Source: CAVUCE01 sp963739985 (lineage in GTDB: Bacteria; Bacteroidota; Ignavibacteria; Ignavibacteriales; Ignavibacteriaceae). From it: DNA of 64,000 nucleotides. The notes beneath the pieces were generated by a model that saw nothing but the letters and a program-made list of their open reading frames with translations, was not told the DNA's origin and made no database searches. How positions within the stretch are numbered: the first letter of the stretch is position 1; every line of letters begins with the position of its first letter. The translations under genes and the position numbers were made by a program. Location: contig CAVUCE010000008.1 in the NCBI GenBank assembly GCA_963739985.1, positions 390,786 to 454,785 on the forward strand, given 5' to 3'. This document shows positions 29,810 through 38,711 of the stretch, in pieces.

Positions 29810-30933
29810 TTTAATAATGAAGGAAACTCAGCTTTTTGTTTATAAGAATCTTTAATAATATTCGGAAAACGTTTAAGGCCTTCATAGAAGAAATAAACCT
29901 CTCCGTATATTCCTCTTTTTCTATTTGCTTCAATCATACCGGTTAATAATTTTTTTGACGGATAATAGTCGCCTACTTTAAGTAGAATACCAGGATAAAA
30001 TTTATTGAAATATTTTTTGCCTATTTGATCATTAAGAGTTTCATCTAATGATTTGACATACTTATTTAATTTATAACGATAAACCTGCGGAATTATTAAA
30101 TCAACGTAACCATCTTTCAACCATGTTGGCCAATCCTGTAAGTACTCTTCTTTACACCAGGGATATAAATTAGGTGCCATAGAAACAATGATATTTTTAT
30201 TAAATGATTTAACAGTCTTATATATTTTCGCCATAAAGTTATTTAAAATATCTGCTCGCCATTGAACCCACGCAGAATCTTTAAAATTCTTTGGCGGAGC
30301 TTGTCCATGGTGTTGTGATTTATATAAGTTAACTGTATAAGGATCATAACCGCTTTCAGACGGCATTGCAGGAAGCCGATCATCTCCTTGAATACCATCG
30401 ACGTTATAATTTTTTACTACTTCCATAATTAATGAAAGCATAAAATTTTGAACATCCGGATTGAAACCGTTTATCCAATCAAAGCCATTTTTACTAACCA
30501 ATTTACCTTCTTCATTAATGGCCGCCCAGCTTGGTTTCAACTTAACCAATTTACCGCCGTTCATTTTAAATGAAGAAGAAAAGCCAAATTCAAACCAGGC
30601 AAATACCTTTATGTTTTTTTTGTGAGCAACTTCAATAAGTTCTTTTAACGGATCTCTACCTGTAAATTGAGTATCAATTTCTACTCCGGTAAATTTTTTC
30701 ATGATTTTACTTGGATAAGTTGTCATCGCTTTATTCCACGTAACAACAAATATTGTATTTATACCAAGTTCAGAACAATAATCAACTGCTTTTTGAATAT
30801 TTTCTTTAGAGTTTAATACATTACTATCCACATTTGTTAACCAAACACCGCGGACTGCCTTTACATCTTTTTGTGCTAACATTCCGAAATTAGCAACGAG
30901 AAGTATAAATATTATTAAAAGACTTTTTTTCAT
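29806..30933 (-). CDS. GHL10 (DUF187) glycosidase-like protein without T9SS tail, copy C
   Basis: A 375-residue version containing only a signal peptide (about 1-20, ending MLAQ) and the GHL10 barrel. Motifs are shared with copies A and B: RGVWLTNVDSNVLNS, FAWFEFGFS, KNGFDWINGFNPD, Q182-G-D184-D185-R and QWRADILNNF. Without the sandwich and sorting domain it should stay in the periplasm, while A and B go to the surface. The set therefore appears to place related enzymes in two compartments. It is the first of the three tandem genes, and its 3' end overlaps copy B. Confidence 0.87.
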   Translation of the reverse strand: MKKSLLIIFILLVANFGMLAQKDVKAVRGVWLTNVDSNVLNSKENIQKAVDYCSELGINTIFVVTWNKAMTTYPSKIMKKFTGVEIDTQFTGRDPLKELIEVAHKKNIKVFAWFEFGFSSSFKMNGGKLVKLKPSWAAINEEGKLVSKNGFDWINGFNPDVQNFMLSLIMEVVKNYNVDGIQGDDRLPAMPSESGYDPYTVNLYKSQHHGQAPPKNFKDSAWVQWRADILNNFMAKIYKTVKSFNKNIIVSMAPNLYPWCKEEYLQDWPTWLKDGYVDLIIPQVYRYKLNKYVKSLDETLNDQIGKKYFNKFYPGILLKVGDYYPSKKLLTGMIEANRKRGIYGEVYFFYEGLKRFPNIIKDSYKQKAEFPSLLK

Positions 30934-31014
30934 CGATCTACCAAAATTTAACGAAATGATATTTTCTAATTTTTAATAATTAGAAGTATTAGTTTTAATT
31001 AAATTTTCTACCAA

Positions 31015-31734
31015 TTAGAAATCAACTTTCAATCCTGCCCTAAAAGAAATAAATTGTAAGCCGCTCACATTTTCTAAATCAAGAGCAAGAGTAGGCCATA
31101 GTTCGCCGATTATTAACTTATAATCAGCGCCAACATTCAACCAGACAGGACTAAATAAATGTATACTAAAATCTAATCCTAAATTTAACGCTCCGCTCCA
31201 ATCGGTTTGCCTATTAGCCGGAACATCCAACAACGCTACTTGAGCCAACTTTCCATTTCCGGAAGTATCGGCAAATAAAGTATCTTTATAAGCGCTTCTA
31301 TAATTATCCCAATAGTAAAATCCAAAGCCAAAATTAAAATTCGTTTCCAGTAAGTCTGATCTTAAAAGATTTAATTTAGCTTCGGCGCTTAATCCGGCAG
31401 CTTTAAATTTCATGCTTAGTTTGTTAAGTGGAAATTGAAATATTTGCTTTGCGCTGTTTATATTTTGAACCTCAACTTTTTTGTACAATTTACTTGAGTT
31501 CAAAGTATTAAGTTCGAAGTATTCAAATTTACCAACCCATGTCCAATCATCACTAACCGCTGCTCCGGCGTAAATCATTCCTCCCAAGGCTCCTTTAAAG
31601 CGTGTACTTAAATTTCCGACCGGAAGATTATAAACTGTACCGGCACCAATTATTACTTTGTTTTCCTGCGCAAAAATTGTTGATGCAAAAATTAAACAGA
31701 AAGTAAGACTTATAATTATTTTATTTATTTTCAT
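31015..31734 (-). CDS. Predicted outer-membrane beta-barrel protein
   Basis: A 239-residue exported protein with a signal peptide (about 1-22, ending IFAQ). Alternating hydrophobic and polar stretches rich in aromatic residues (TWVGKFEYFELN, NFGFGFYYWDNYR, ISFRAGLKVDF) and a C-terminal phenylalanine suggest an outer-membrane beta-barrel. I recognise no named family. It lies 5 bases after a similar-sized membrane protein and before the GHL10 genes, so it is probably part of the export, uptake or surface-binding machinery of the operon. Confidence 0.7.
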   Translation of the reverse strand: MKINKIIISLTFCLIFASTIFAQENKVIIGAGTVYNLPVGNLSTRFKGALGGMIYAGAAVSDDWTWVGKFEYFELNTLNSSKLYKKVEVQNINSAKQIFQFPLNKLSMKFKAAGLSAEAKLNLLRSDLLETNFNFGFGFYYWDNYRSAYKDTLFADTSGNGKLAQVALLDVPANRQTDWSGALNLGLDFSIHLFSPVWLNVGADYKLIIGELWPTLALDLENVSGLQFISFRAGLKVDF

Positions 31735-31739
31735 AATTT

Positions 31740-32492
31740 TTAATAAAGAAAATTCAATCCAAGATTAAAGTTTAACTCGTTCTTAAAGGGAAAACCGCTG
31801 AAACCAAAATTTGTGTTTGTAGGAATAAAATACGTGTAATGAAAACCGCCGATAATACTTACATCTGAAAAAAGTTGATAATTTGCATCTAACCCGGCTG
31901 AGACAAGTAAGGGATTTCCTTTTTTCTTTGGTGCAAAATTTCTATAACTATAACTAAATGTGTAATTAGCTGAAGGGAAATTCTTACTCCACGATTCAAC
32001 TGCGTATAATCTTTTAGTGTAAAACATAATTCCACCAGCAATAGTAGGAACAATTGTTAACTTTTTAGCTGCGGAGATATTATAGTCAATATTTAATATT
32101 ACCGGAATAGCATCTAACTTTTGGACTGAGCCTATTTCAACAGATAAATTAGGATCAGCTTTTAAATCGGATTGTATTTTTGTATAATATCTATCGTTCC
32201 AAAAGCTCCAATTCCATTGCCATAACTGATCAGTTTGAGCAATTGAATAAAGCTTGTAACCGGAGGAAAATCCTATTGAAAAATTACCGGCAAGTTTAAA
32301 CTTTATTTGAACAATTCCACCAACTGACGATGCATTAAATACATTCATTCTCTTACCAATTACGGCGCTATAATCGGAAACAATTCTAATGGATTGCAAC
32401 TGAGCATTTGCAACAGTTGATGCTCCAATTACAAGAAAGAGTATAATTGTTGCTAAAATTTTATATTGTTCTTTTATTTTATCAATTACCAT
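31740..32492 (-). CDS. Predicted outer-membrane beta-barrel protein
   Basis: About 250 residues from the ATG at 32492 (MVIDKIKEQYKILATIILF), which gives a normal signal peptide cut after ANAQ. A TTG at 32525 would add 11 residues and overlap the PorV-like gene. The mature part has repeated amphipathic strands (GGIVQIKFKLAGNFSIGFSSGYKLY, cut here to the visible pattern) and ends in NLGLNFLY with a terminal aromatic residue, as in outer-membrane barrels. No family recognised. It is co-transcribed with the PorV-like gene upstream and another barrel downstream. Confidence 0.68.
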   Translation of the reverse strand: MVIDKIKEQYKILATIILFLVIGASTVANAQLQSIRIVSDYSAVIGKRMNVFNASSVGGIVQIKFKLAGNFSIGFSSGYKLYSIAQTDQLWQWNWSFWNDRYYTKIQSDLKADPNLSVEIGSVQKLDAIPVILNIDYNISAAKKLTIVPTIAGGIMFYTKRLYAVESWSKNFPSANYTFSYSYRNFAPKKKGNPLLVSAGLDANYQLFSDVSIIGGFHYTYFIPTNTNFGFSGFPFKNELNFNLGLNFLY

Positions 32493-32511
32493 TTTTAATC
32501 CGGTAAAATTT

Positions 32512-33483
32512 TTAATTGAACCCAAGTTGTAAAGTGAATCTTGAAATATTTCCTAAGCGTCCGTAAGCGGAATACGCAAAATCAAAACTTACTGGAACAG
32601 ACAATTGCGGATCAACGCCCAGACCCAAACTATATGTTTCTTCATCATAAAAGAATTTATAACCGCCGCGAAGAGTTATGTAATTATTCCAAGAAAATTC
32701 GCCACCAACGTTTAGTTTTTCAGAGTTATCATTAGGATGTAAAGCTTGAACTATTAATGTAACTCTATATTCTGATGCCATATCTCCAATAACTTCCATT
32801 GCGGCGCCAAGTTTAAGCACCGAAGGCATTTTGAATTCATCATTAATAAACTTTGCGTTTACACCAAAATTTTGAATACTTGCTGCAATTCTTAAAGAAC
32901 CAAATCCGGTGTAATACAACATTCCGCCATCAAATAAAAGATTACTCGCTTTGTAAACATCTATTTTCTCTTGAGCATATTTTACTGTAACACCAAATGA
33001 AAATTTATCTGTTAGCTTTTTAGAATATGATAAACCTAGAGAAAGTGAATTTGCATCGAATGATCCGATTACATCATAAACTTTTTGTCCTGCGGCAACA
33101 ACTGTTCTTGGCATCGAACCATAATCAAACATAACAAAGCCAACGCCGAATACGCCAAAATCAGTTTTAATTGAATAGCTCGAAGAATAATTTTTGATAT
33201 CCGCAAGCCATGGAGAATAAGAAGCAGAAAAAGAATGAGCCATGTCTGAGAAACCTAAAGCTGCAGGATTATCAAACACCGCAGATGAGTTCACATCGGA
33301 AAGAGCGACCGATGCTTCTCCTAAAGCGGCTGTTCTTGCAGTGGCAGGAATTTCTAAAAAGGTAAACCCGGCAGTGGCGGTCTTTTTAAATGTTTGACTA
33401 AAGGTAAATTGCGAAAAAATTACTGTAAGACTTAAGAGAAATACGGTAATTCTTAATTTTATGATTAATGATTTAATGTGCAT
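32512..33483 (-). CDS. PorV/PorQ-like outer-membrane protein
   Basis: A 323-residue barrel protein from the ATG at 33483; a GTG 24 bases upstream is an alternative start and neither has a clear ribosome site. After the signal peptide (ending FSQ) comes the family signature FLEIPATARTAALGEASVALSD...NPAAL. The family is related to FadL-type barrels. PorV itself shuttles type IX cargo to the surface attachment complex. Here the gene is embedded in a glycan-related operon next to T9SS cargo, so it is more likely a locus-specific paralogue than the housekeeping PorV. The C-terminus ends in FTLQLGFN. Confidence 0.8.
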   Translation of the reverse strand: MHIKSLIIKLRITVFLLSLTVIFSQFTFSQTFKKTATAGFTFLEIPATARTAALGEASVALSDVNSSAVFDNPAALGFSDMAHSFSASYSPWLADIKNYSSSYSIKTDFGVFGVGFVMFDYGSMPRTVVAAGQKVYDVIGSFDANSLSLGLSYSKKLTDKFSFGVTVKYAQEKIDVYKASNLLFDGGMLYYTGFGSLRIAASIQNFGVNAKFINDEFKMPSVLKLGAAMEVIGDMASEYRVTLIVQALHPNDNSEKLNVGGEFSWNNYITLRGGYKFFYDEETYSLGLGVDPQLSVPVSFDFAYSAYGRLGNISRFTLQLGFN

Positions 33484-33525
33484 TTTATTTTTCAAAAAGT
33501 TTGTCACTTATTTTCATTATTAATT

Positions 33526-35559
33526 TTATCTAACAATGGCCAACTTCCCTATCTTTGTACCGAATGGAGATTCTACATGATAAATGTAAATACCGCTTTC
33601 AACATATTGCCCGTAATCAGTAACCTGATCCCATGAAGCAATTGCACCATCACCATCAGCCACGTGGATTGTCTTAACTAAATCACCTCGAATTGTATAG
33701 ATTCTAATGGTACAAGGATTAGGAACATTCACAAATTGAATTTTATCTTGAACTCCGGGTTGAGAAAATCCACCGCCTAAAACAAACGGATTTGGAACTA
33801 CCAAAATTTTATCAACTGTACTGGTTGGAGGTATTGTTGCCACAAACGGTGTTTTTGTTCTATTAGCAAAAATTGATGTTTCAAGAGGCGGTACATTATT
33901 TAAGGTCTGCACACCTTTCCACACAGATTTACCACTGTTAAAACTAGTTAAAGCATAATAATAACCTTTTCCAATATCTACAGTTGAATCAACGTAAGTA
34001 TATTGATTTCCATTTAGATATTTTGAATCTCCTTTATAAACAGTATCTAAAGGAATCCAAGGACCGATTGGTAAATATCCTGAACGATAAACTATGTAGC
34101 CTTGCAAATCATTTTTTCCGTCGTAAGGATCTGGAATACTTTCTGCATCCGTTCCCCATGTTATCACATTTGCAACTGCCGAGCTTACTCTATTATAATC
34201 AACTTTAAAAGCCGGTGCAGCTGGTGGATTTGGATGAGTCAAATTGTTATCGAAAGTAAATTGAGCTCGATGAGCAGTATTTAAGAAAATATTTCTGCCG
34301 CTCTGAATTACTTCATACGAACTATAATCAGCCGGATCTATTGCTTCCGAATAATCAACTCCATCAACCATCTCCGCAACAACAATTCTGATGGAATCAC
34401 CAGGTAAAATATTGTAAGGCCCTACAGACATTAATGACCACATTCTGGATTTCTTCATAAAAACAGTATCAGCATAACTGCTAACAAAATTGGAAGTAAG
34501 TCTGATATCCTTCAGCGCTGCGTACTGAGCTTCCATGGAACCTAGATTAGTGAAAGGTCCGCTTAAATCGATAGAATTACTTGCAGCCGACCAACCGTAT
34601 TGCCTGATATCATCAATCTTACCGCTGGAATCAGGAGAAGAATATAACAATGAGAAACCTGCATAGCCAGGAGCTAAATATTCACCGGTTGGCATACCGT
34701 TGACAATAGGTCCCATTGATGCTGCATATCCCATATCTTCGTTTACACTGGGCGTTCCGGGATAATCTACCGCTCTTCCATAAATCAATCTATTTGCTGC
34801 ACTGTAATTAAACCAAGTATTTCTTGCACCTTCAGATAAGGATGGAAAAAGCACGCTCCAAGCTCTTGAGTTACATTCTAATCCATAATTGATAAGAGCA
34901 TAAAAATCATACAATGTGTCAGCTACAAATCGATCCGGAGAAACCTCGGCTCTAATTTCCGGAGAAATATTTTTTATCACATAATCAACAATGATATAAT
35001 TTTCATCTTCTTTTGAACCGCTCCATTGATGAACAGTTCTTGTAACTCTAACCGGAAGCATCCTTTTTATCTGATATTCATCTGTATAATTTTTATTGTA
35101 TTCCCAAACTGTTTTTAAAACTTGTTCTCCGGAATTCCCGTTTGATTTCAACCAATAATTGCTTCCATTTGGATAAACTTCTTTATTTGTAGTCACTGTA
35201 TATTTAGCTGCAGCACCTTCAGCAATTGATCCGGCGTATAGTGACCAATCTTCTACAGTAAGAATACTATCCGGTTGCCATTTTGCTCCTACATAAAGTC
35301 CGCCGGAAACCAGGTAAGAAGGGGCGCCGCCAATATTTTCACTAATCTGACTAGGATCAAATCCCGGCCAATCCAGTCCTATTCCCCTCTGACTCCAGTT
35401 GCTGAAGGATGGACCGGATTTACCGTAATTAAACGTCTCCCATAATTTACCTCTATTCAAAATTATAGAAGCTGAAGATTCAATTTGCGCGTGTAAATTA
35501 TACGCACACGAAATCAAAAGTATTGAAAGTATAGTGAGATTTATTTTGTGTTTTTTCAT
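33526..35559 (-). CDS. Exported protein with FlgD/T9SS-like C-terminal domain
   Basis: A 677-residue secreted protein with a signal peptide (about 1-25, ending LHAQ). The N-terminal two thirds are an Asn/Ser/aromatic-rich beta region of unknown type. A fibronectin-like segment follows (about 445-560: PPAAPAFKVDYNRV). The last 85 residues contain VPNPFVLGGG and CTIRIYTIRGDLVKTI, ending IGKLAIVR, a FlgD-Ig/type IX-like tail that lacks the usual NPFNPST form. Directly downstream of the TonB-dependent receptor gene (46 bases), it occupies the place where SusD would be expected in a Bacteroidetes glycan locus. I see no SusD motifs in it. Confidence 0.75.
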   Translation of the reverse strand: MKKHKINLTILSILLISCAYNLHAQIESSASIILNRGKLWETFNYGKSGPSFSNWSQRGIGLDWPGFDPSQISENIGGAPSYLVSGGLYVGAKWQPDSILTVEDWSLYAGSIAEGAAAKYTVTTNKEVYPNGSNYWLKSNGNSGEQVLKTVWEYNKNYTDEYQIKRMLPVRVTRTVHQWSGSKEDENYIIVDYVIKNISPEIRAEVSPDRFVADTLYDFYALINYGLECNSRAWSVLFPSLSEGARNTWFNYSAANRLIYGRAVDYPGTPSVNEDMGYAASMGPIVNGMPTGEYLAPGYAGFSLLYSSPDSSGKIDDIRQYGWSAASNSIDLSGPFTNLGSMEAQYAALKDIRLTSNFVSSYADTVFMKKSRMWSLMSVGPYNILPGDSIRIVVAEMVDGVDYSEAIDPADYSSYEVIQSGRNIFLNTAHRAQFTFDNNLTHPNPPAAPAFKVDYNRVSSAVANVITWGTDAESIPDPYDGKNDLQGYIVYRSGYLPIGPWIPLDTVYKGDSKYLNGNQYTYVDSTVDIGKGYYYALTSFNSGKSVWKGVQTLNNVPPLETSIFANRTKTPFVATIPPTSTVDKILVVPNPFVLGGGFSQPGVQDKIQFVNVPNPCTIRIYTIRGDLVKTIHVADGDGAIASWDQVTDYGQYVESGIYIYHVESPFGTKIGKLAIVR

Positions 35560-35605
35560 ATAAATAATTTCATTTTTTTCTTGAGTTGAAGCAACTCATA
35601 ATTTC

Positions 35606-38596
35606 TCAATTAAAACCTACACCAATCGTAAAGAAAATCTGTCTTGGAATATTTCTATATGCTTCATATGGAGAAACCACATAACTTAGTCTTTTAGGAT
35701 CATTTCCGGCATCAGCCATTGTAATTCCGTTTTGTACCCAATTATTAATATCATCCTTAGTACTCATTGGAGTTAACCACTTATTATCGAACAGGTTCAT
35801 TATTCTTATACCAAGAATAATTTTATAATTTGAAATTTCTATGTTCTTTATAAAGTTTACATCAACGCTGGATTCTAATGGATATCTTCGATTATAAACA
35901 ACATCTTTTAATGTAAAATCAGTTCTATAGGTAAATGGAATACCTGATTGAGCTGTGTAAGTCATACTTACAACGGAATTCTCAAACGGTTTAAATCCAA
36001 AAATACTTAGACCTTCATTCTTACCCCAATAGTATTGAAGCAAGCCTCGAAAATTATGAGTACGATCCCACGATGCTAAGAATTCGCCGGTATAATCTCT
36101 GGAAGAATATCCCCTTGTATTATCTGGATAAACTGTACTTGAACCATAATTTCCATTTGTAGTCTGAGATAAACTATAGCTTAAACGGTATGACCAATGT
36201 TCTGTCGTAATGGTTTCAAAAGTTGCTTCAAATCCAACCGTAGAACCGAAGGCATTATTATCATAAGTTGAATAAAAATATAATGGAACATTATCGCTGG
36301 TAAAGCCTGCAAATTGATTTCGACTTCCTGTATATGAGGCTATACTTTGTGTTCCTATCTGAGTTGTCCTATCATTATAATATACTACAAAATCCATTCT
36401 ATACTTGTCTTTAATAGCTTGCTGAATTCCAAATTCATAATTAATTGTCTTCTTAGGATCTAAGTTCGGATTTCCAACACCCTGCCAACCTACCCACGTT
36501 TTTCTCGAAAGAGCCTTACTAAAAATTGGCATTGAGGTAAATTGTCCGTAGTTAATTCTAAACGCAGTGTTTTCACCAATCGGAAACGAGATTCCAACTC
36601 TTGGTTCAAGTACAAATTTAGTATCTGATCCCTTTGTAGCAGGGTTTCCGATCTTCCCTGGTCCATCGGTTCCGGGATAAAAAACATTAAATTCATCAAC
36701 AGGAACTTGTGTTTGATAATTAAATGCTTCTGCTCTTAAACCAAGGTTTGCAATCATTCCAGAATATTCCATTTTATCCTGAATGTAAAATGCAGCATCG
36801 ACCGGATAAGCACGGGAATAATCAGCAAACCCATTTCTGGCAACGTAAGAATTTGCTTGAAAACTTGAGTTTACTCCGTTATTAAACATATCGAAGTAGT
36901 GAAATCTGACACCGGCTTTAAGTAAATTCGATTTATTAAATTGATTGGTATAGTCGCCTTTAAGACTGTAAGACTCTGTTCTGCTATCCTGGTAATAATT
37001 TGTACTAAAACTGAACGGAGCGCGAAAATAATCCTGCATCCACCACGTACCATCTTTTAGTACTGAACCACTTGGGTCATTTAAACTATCCAAACGATCT
37101 ACTTCTAATCCATAGCCTGCAAGATATTTATAAGGCAACTCATATCTTTCTTTTTGATGAGAGAGCGTAATATCTAAAAATGAGTCTGAGTTAAAAGTAT
37201 GAACCCATTCAGCAGTTTGAGCCACTGTTTGTTCATCTCTAACAGGATCTATATTTATTAAATATTTCGTTGAAACTCCGGGAGGAGTAAATGCCAAACC
37301 GGACCATCGTATATCATCTGAACCATCCCAAATTCCGCCTACATAATCTTGATAGCTTGCCATCAATTTTATTTTATTATTTTTAATCGGCTGATAAGTA
37401 ATATTAAGAATATAATTCTGAGTAACCTGGTTTCTCTCGGGTGTTGGTAATCTGGTTGGATTCTTTTTGTATTCACCGGACAGATAAAATTTCAAGATAT
37501 TAGGGTCTTTACCCAACGGTCCACCAAATCCAAATAAGTATCTAGTGTATGTGTACTTCCTGTAATCATAAACACCGAGTACGTTGTCATCACTAGGTGT
37601 ATGATTTTGCACCCAAACATTATGCGCCCACGCAATTTCCTTATCAACCATTTCGTTATATTTTTGAGGATCGTTTTTCTTTAGATCGGCATAACGAACA
37701 TCAAGCTTTAATTCTTGAATAACATCATTTCGTTTAGCCATCCAATCTGCTAAGGTTCCCCATTGCTGCCACTCGTAGTTTGAATGATCATAGATATAAT
37801 TTCCGTAATGATATTGTCCGGGCGGTCTATATTCAACTCTAACCTCACCGGTAAACTTTGGAGAACCTTCCTTTAAAACAACATTGACAACACCGGCTTG
37901 CGCATTTCCATATTCTGCAGAAAACCCGCCTGTAATTAATTGCATTTGCTGAACACCTAATGGATTTACATCAAACTTCCATGAATTGTTTGCTTTATCC
38001 GTTCCAAAAGTTCCCGGAGCACTAGTATTTGACGTAACTTGATCAACGCCATTTATTTGAAAATTTAATTCGTAAGAACCGGAACCTCTAACAGAATATT
38101 CACCGGAAGCATTTTTCTGGAAACCTGCTGATAAATCCATTGCACCGCGAAGCCCTTCAATGGGAGCGGCTTGAATTTGCGCATTATCAATAGTTGTAGC
38201 TGTAGAGGTTTGATCTTTCACGACAGGTGGTTTAGAAGCAATAACAGTAACTTGATTAAGCTCAATAGAAGAAGGTTGAAGTTTGAAATCGGCATTTGTG
38301 GTTCTATCAATATAGATTTCAACATCTTTTAAGATCACTGTTGTATAGCCAATCATACTAGCTTTTACATTATATTTTCCGGGAGTAATATTAAGAATGC
38401 TGAAATGACCGTAAATGTCAGTTGCCGATCCGATACTTGTTCCAACTATTATTACATTCACACCAATTAAAGGTTCATTAGTGGTAGCATCAACAATTTT
38501 TCCAACAAGTTTACTAGTCTGCCCGAAAACAGCAAAATTTATAATTACCAATAGCAAAAAAAGCGTACGAATGGTATATATTGTTATTTTCATCAT
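35606..38596 (-). CDS. TonB-dependent receptor with carboxypeptidase-regulatory N-domain
   Basis: A 996-residue outer-membrane active-uptake channel. The signal peptide (about 1-26) is followed by a carboxypeptidase-D regulatory-like domain (about 28-110: LVGKIVDATTNEPLIGVNV; GHFSILNITPGKY), a plug (about 120-250: VRGSGSYELNFQINGVDQV; GGFSAEYGNAQAGVVNV) and a long 22-strand-type barrel that ends FFTIGVGFN. The domain order is that of SusC-like and other OAR-like transporters, which import large ligands using TonB energy. No SusD gene is adjacent. In the operon it comes second, after a T9SS propeller protein, so it is the likely import gate for the glycan handled by this locus. Confidence 0.88.
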   Translation of the reverse strand: MMKITIYTIRTLFLLLVIINFAVFGQTSKLVGKIVDATTNEPLIGVNVIIVGTSIGSATDIYGHFSILNITPGKYNVKASMIGYTTVILKDVEIYIDRTTNADFKLQPSSIELNQVTVIASKPPVVKDQTSTATTIDNAQIQAAPIEGLRGAMDLSAGFQKNASGEYSVRGSGSYELNFQINGVDQVTSNTSAPGTFGTDKANNSWKFDVNPLGVQQMQLITGGFSAEYGNAQAGVVNVVLKEGSPKFTGEVRVEYRPPGQYHYGNYIYDHSNYEWQQWGTLADWMAKRNDVIQELKLDVRYADLKKNDPQKYNEMVDKEIAWAHNVWVQNHTPSDDNVLGVYDYRKYTYTRYLFGFGGPLGKDPNILKFYLSGEYKKNPTRLPTPERNQVTQNYILNITYQPIKNNKIKLMASYQDYVGGIWDGSDDIRWSGLAFTPPGVSTKYLINIDPVRDEQTVAQTAEWVHTFNSDSFLDITLSHQKERYELPYKYLAGYGLEVDRLDSLNDPSGSVLKDGTWWMQDYFRAPFSFSTNYYQDSRTESYSLKGDYTNQFNKSNLLKAGVRFHYFDMFNNGVNSSFQANSYVARNGFADYSRAYPVDAAFYIQDKMEYSGMIANLGLRAEAFNYQTQVPVDEFNVFYPGTDGPGKIGNPATKGSDTKFVLEPRVGISFPIGENTAFRINYGQFTSMPIFSKALSRKTWVGWQGVGNPNLDPKKTINYEFGIQQAIKDKYRMDFVVYYNDRTTQIGTQSIASYTGSRNQFAGFTSDNVPLYFYSTYDNNAFGSTVGFEATFETITTEHWSYRLSYSLSQTTNGNYGSSTVYPDNTRGYSSRDYTGEFLASWDRTHNFRGLLQYYWGKNEGLSIFGFKPFENSVVSMTYTAQSGIPFTYRTDFTLKDVVYNRRYPLESSVDVNFIKNIEISNYKIILGIRIMNLFDNKWLTPMSTKDDINNWVQNGITMADAGNDPKRLSYVVSPYEAYRNIPRQIFFTIGVGFN

Positions 38597-38711
38597 TTTA
38601 TTGACTTTGCGTTACCAATTACTCTGGTTAAAATTTCCAAATTTTAAAAGTATCAGCATTAAGAATAATTGCCTACCCGGCTAATTTTACCAGGCAGGCC
38701 TAACTAATCCA

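Noticed and set aside
38650..38702. A partial hairpin (GCCTACCCGG ... CCAGGCAGGC) between the propeller and receptor genes.
   Set aside because: Pairing is short and broken, with no T-tract. It may be a weak processing site but I cannot support it.
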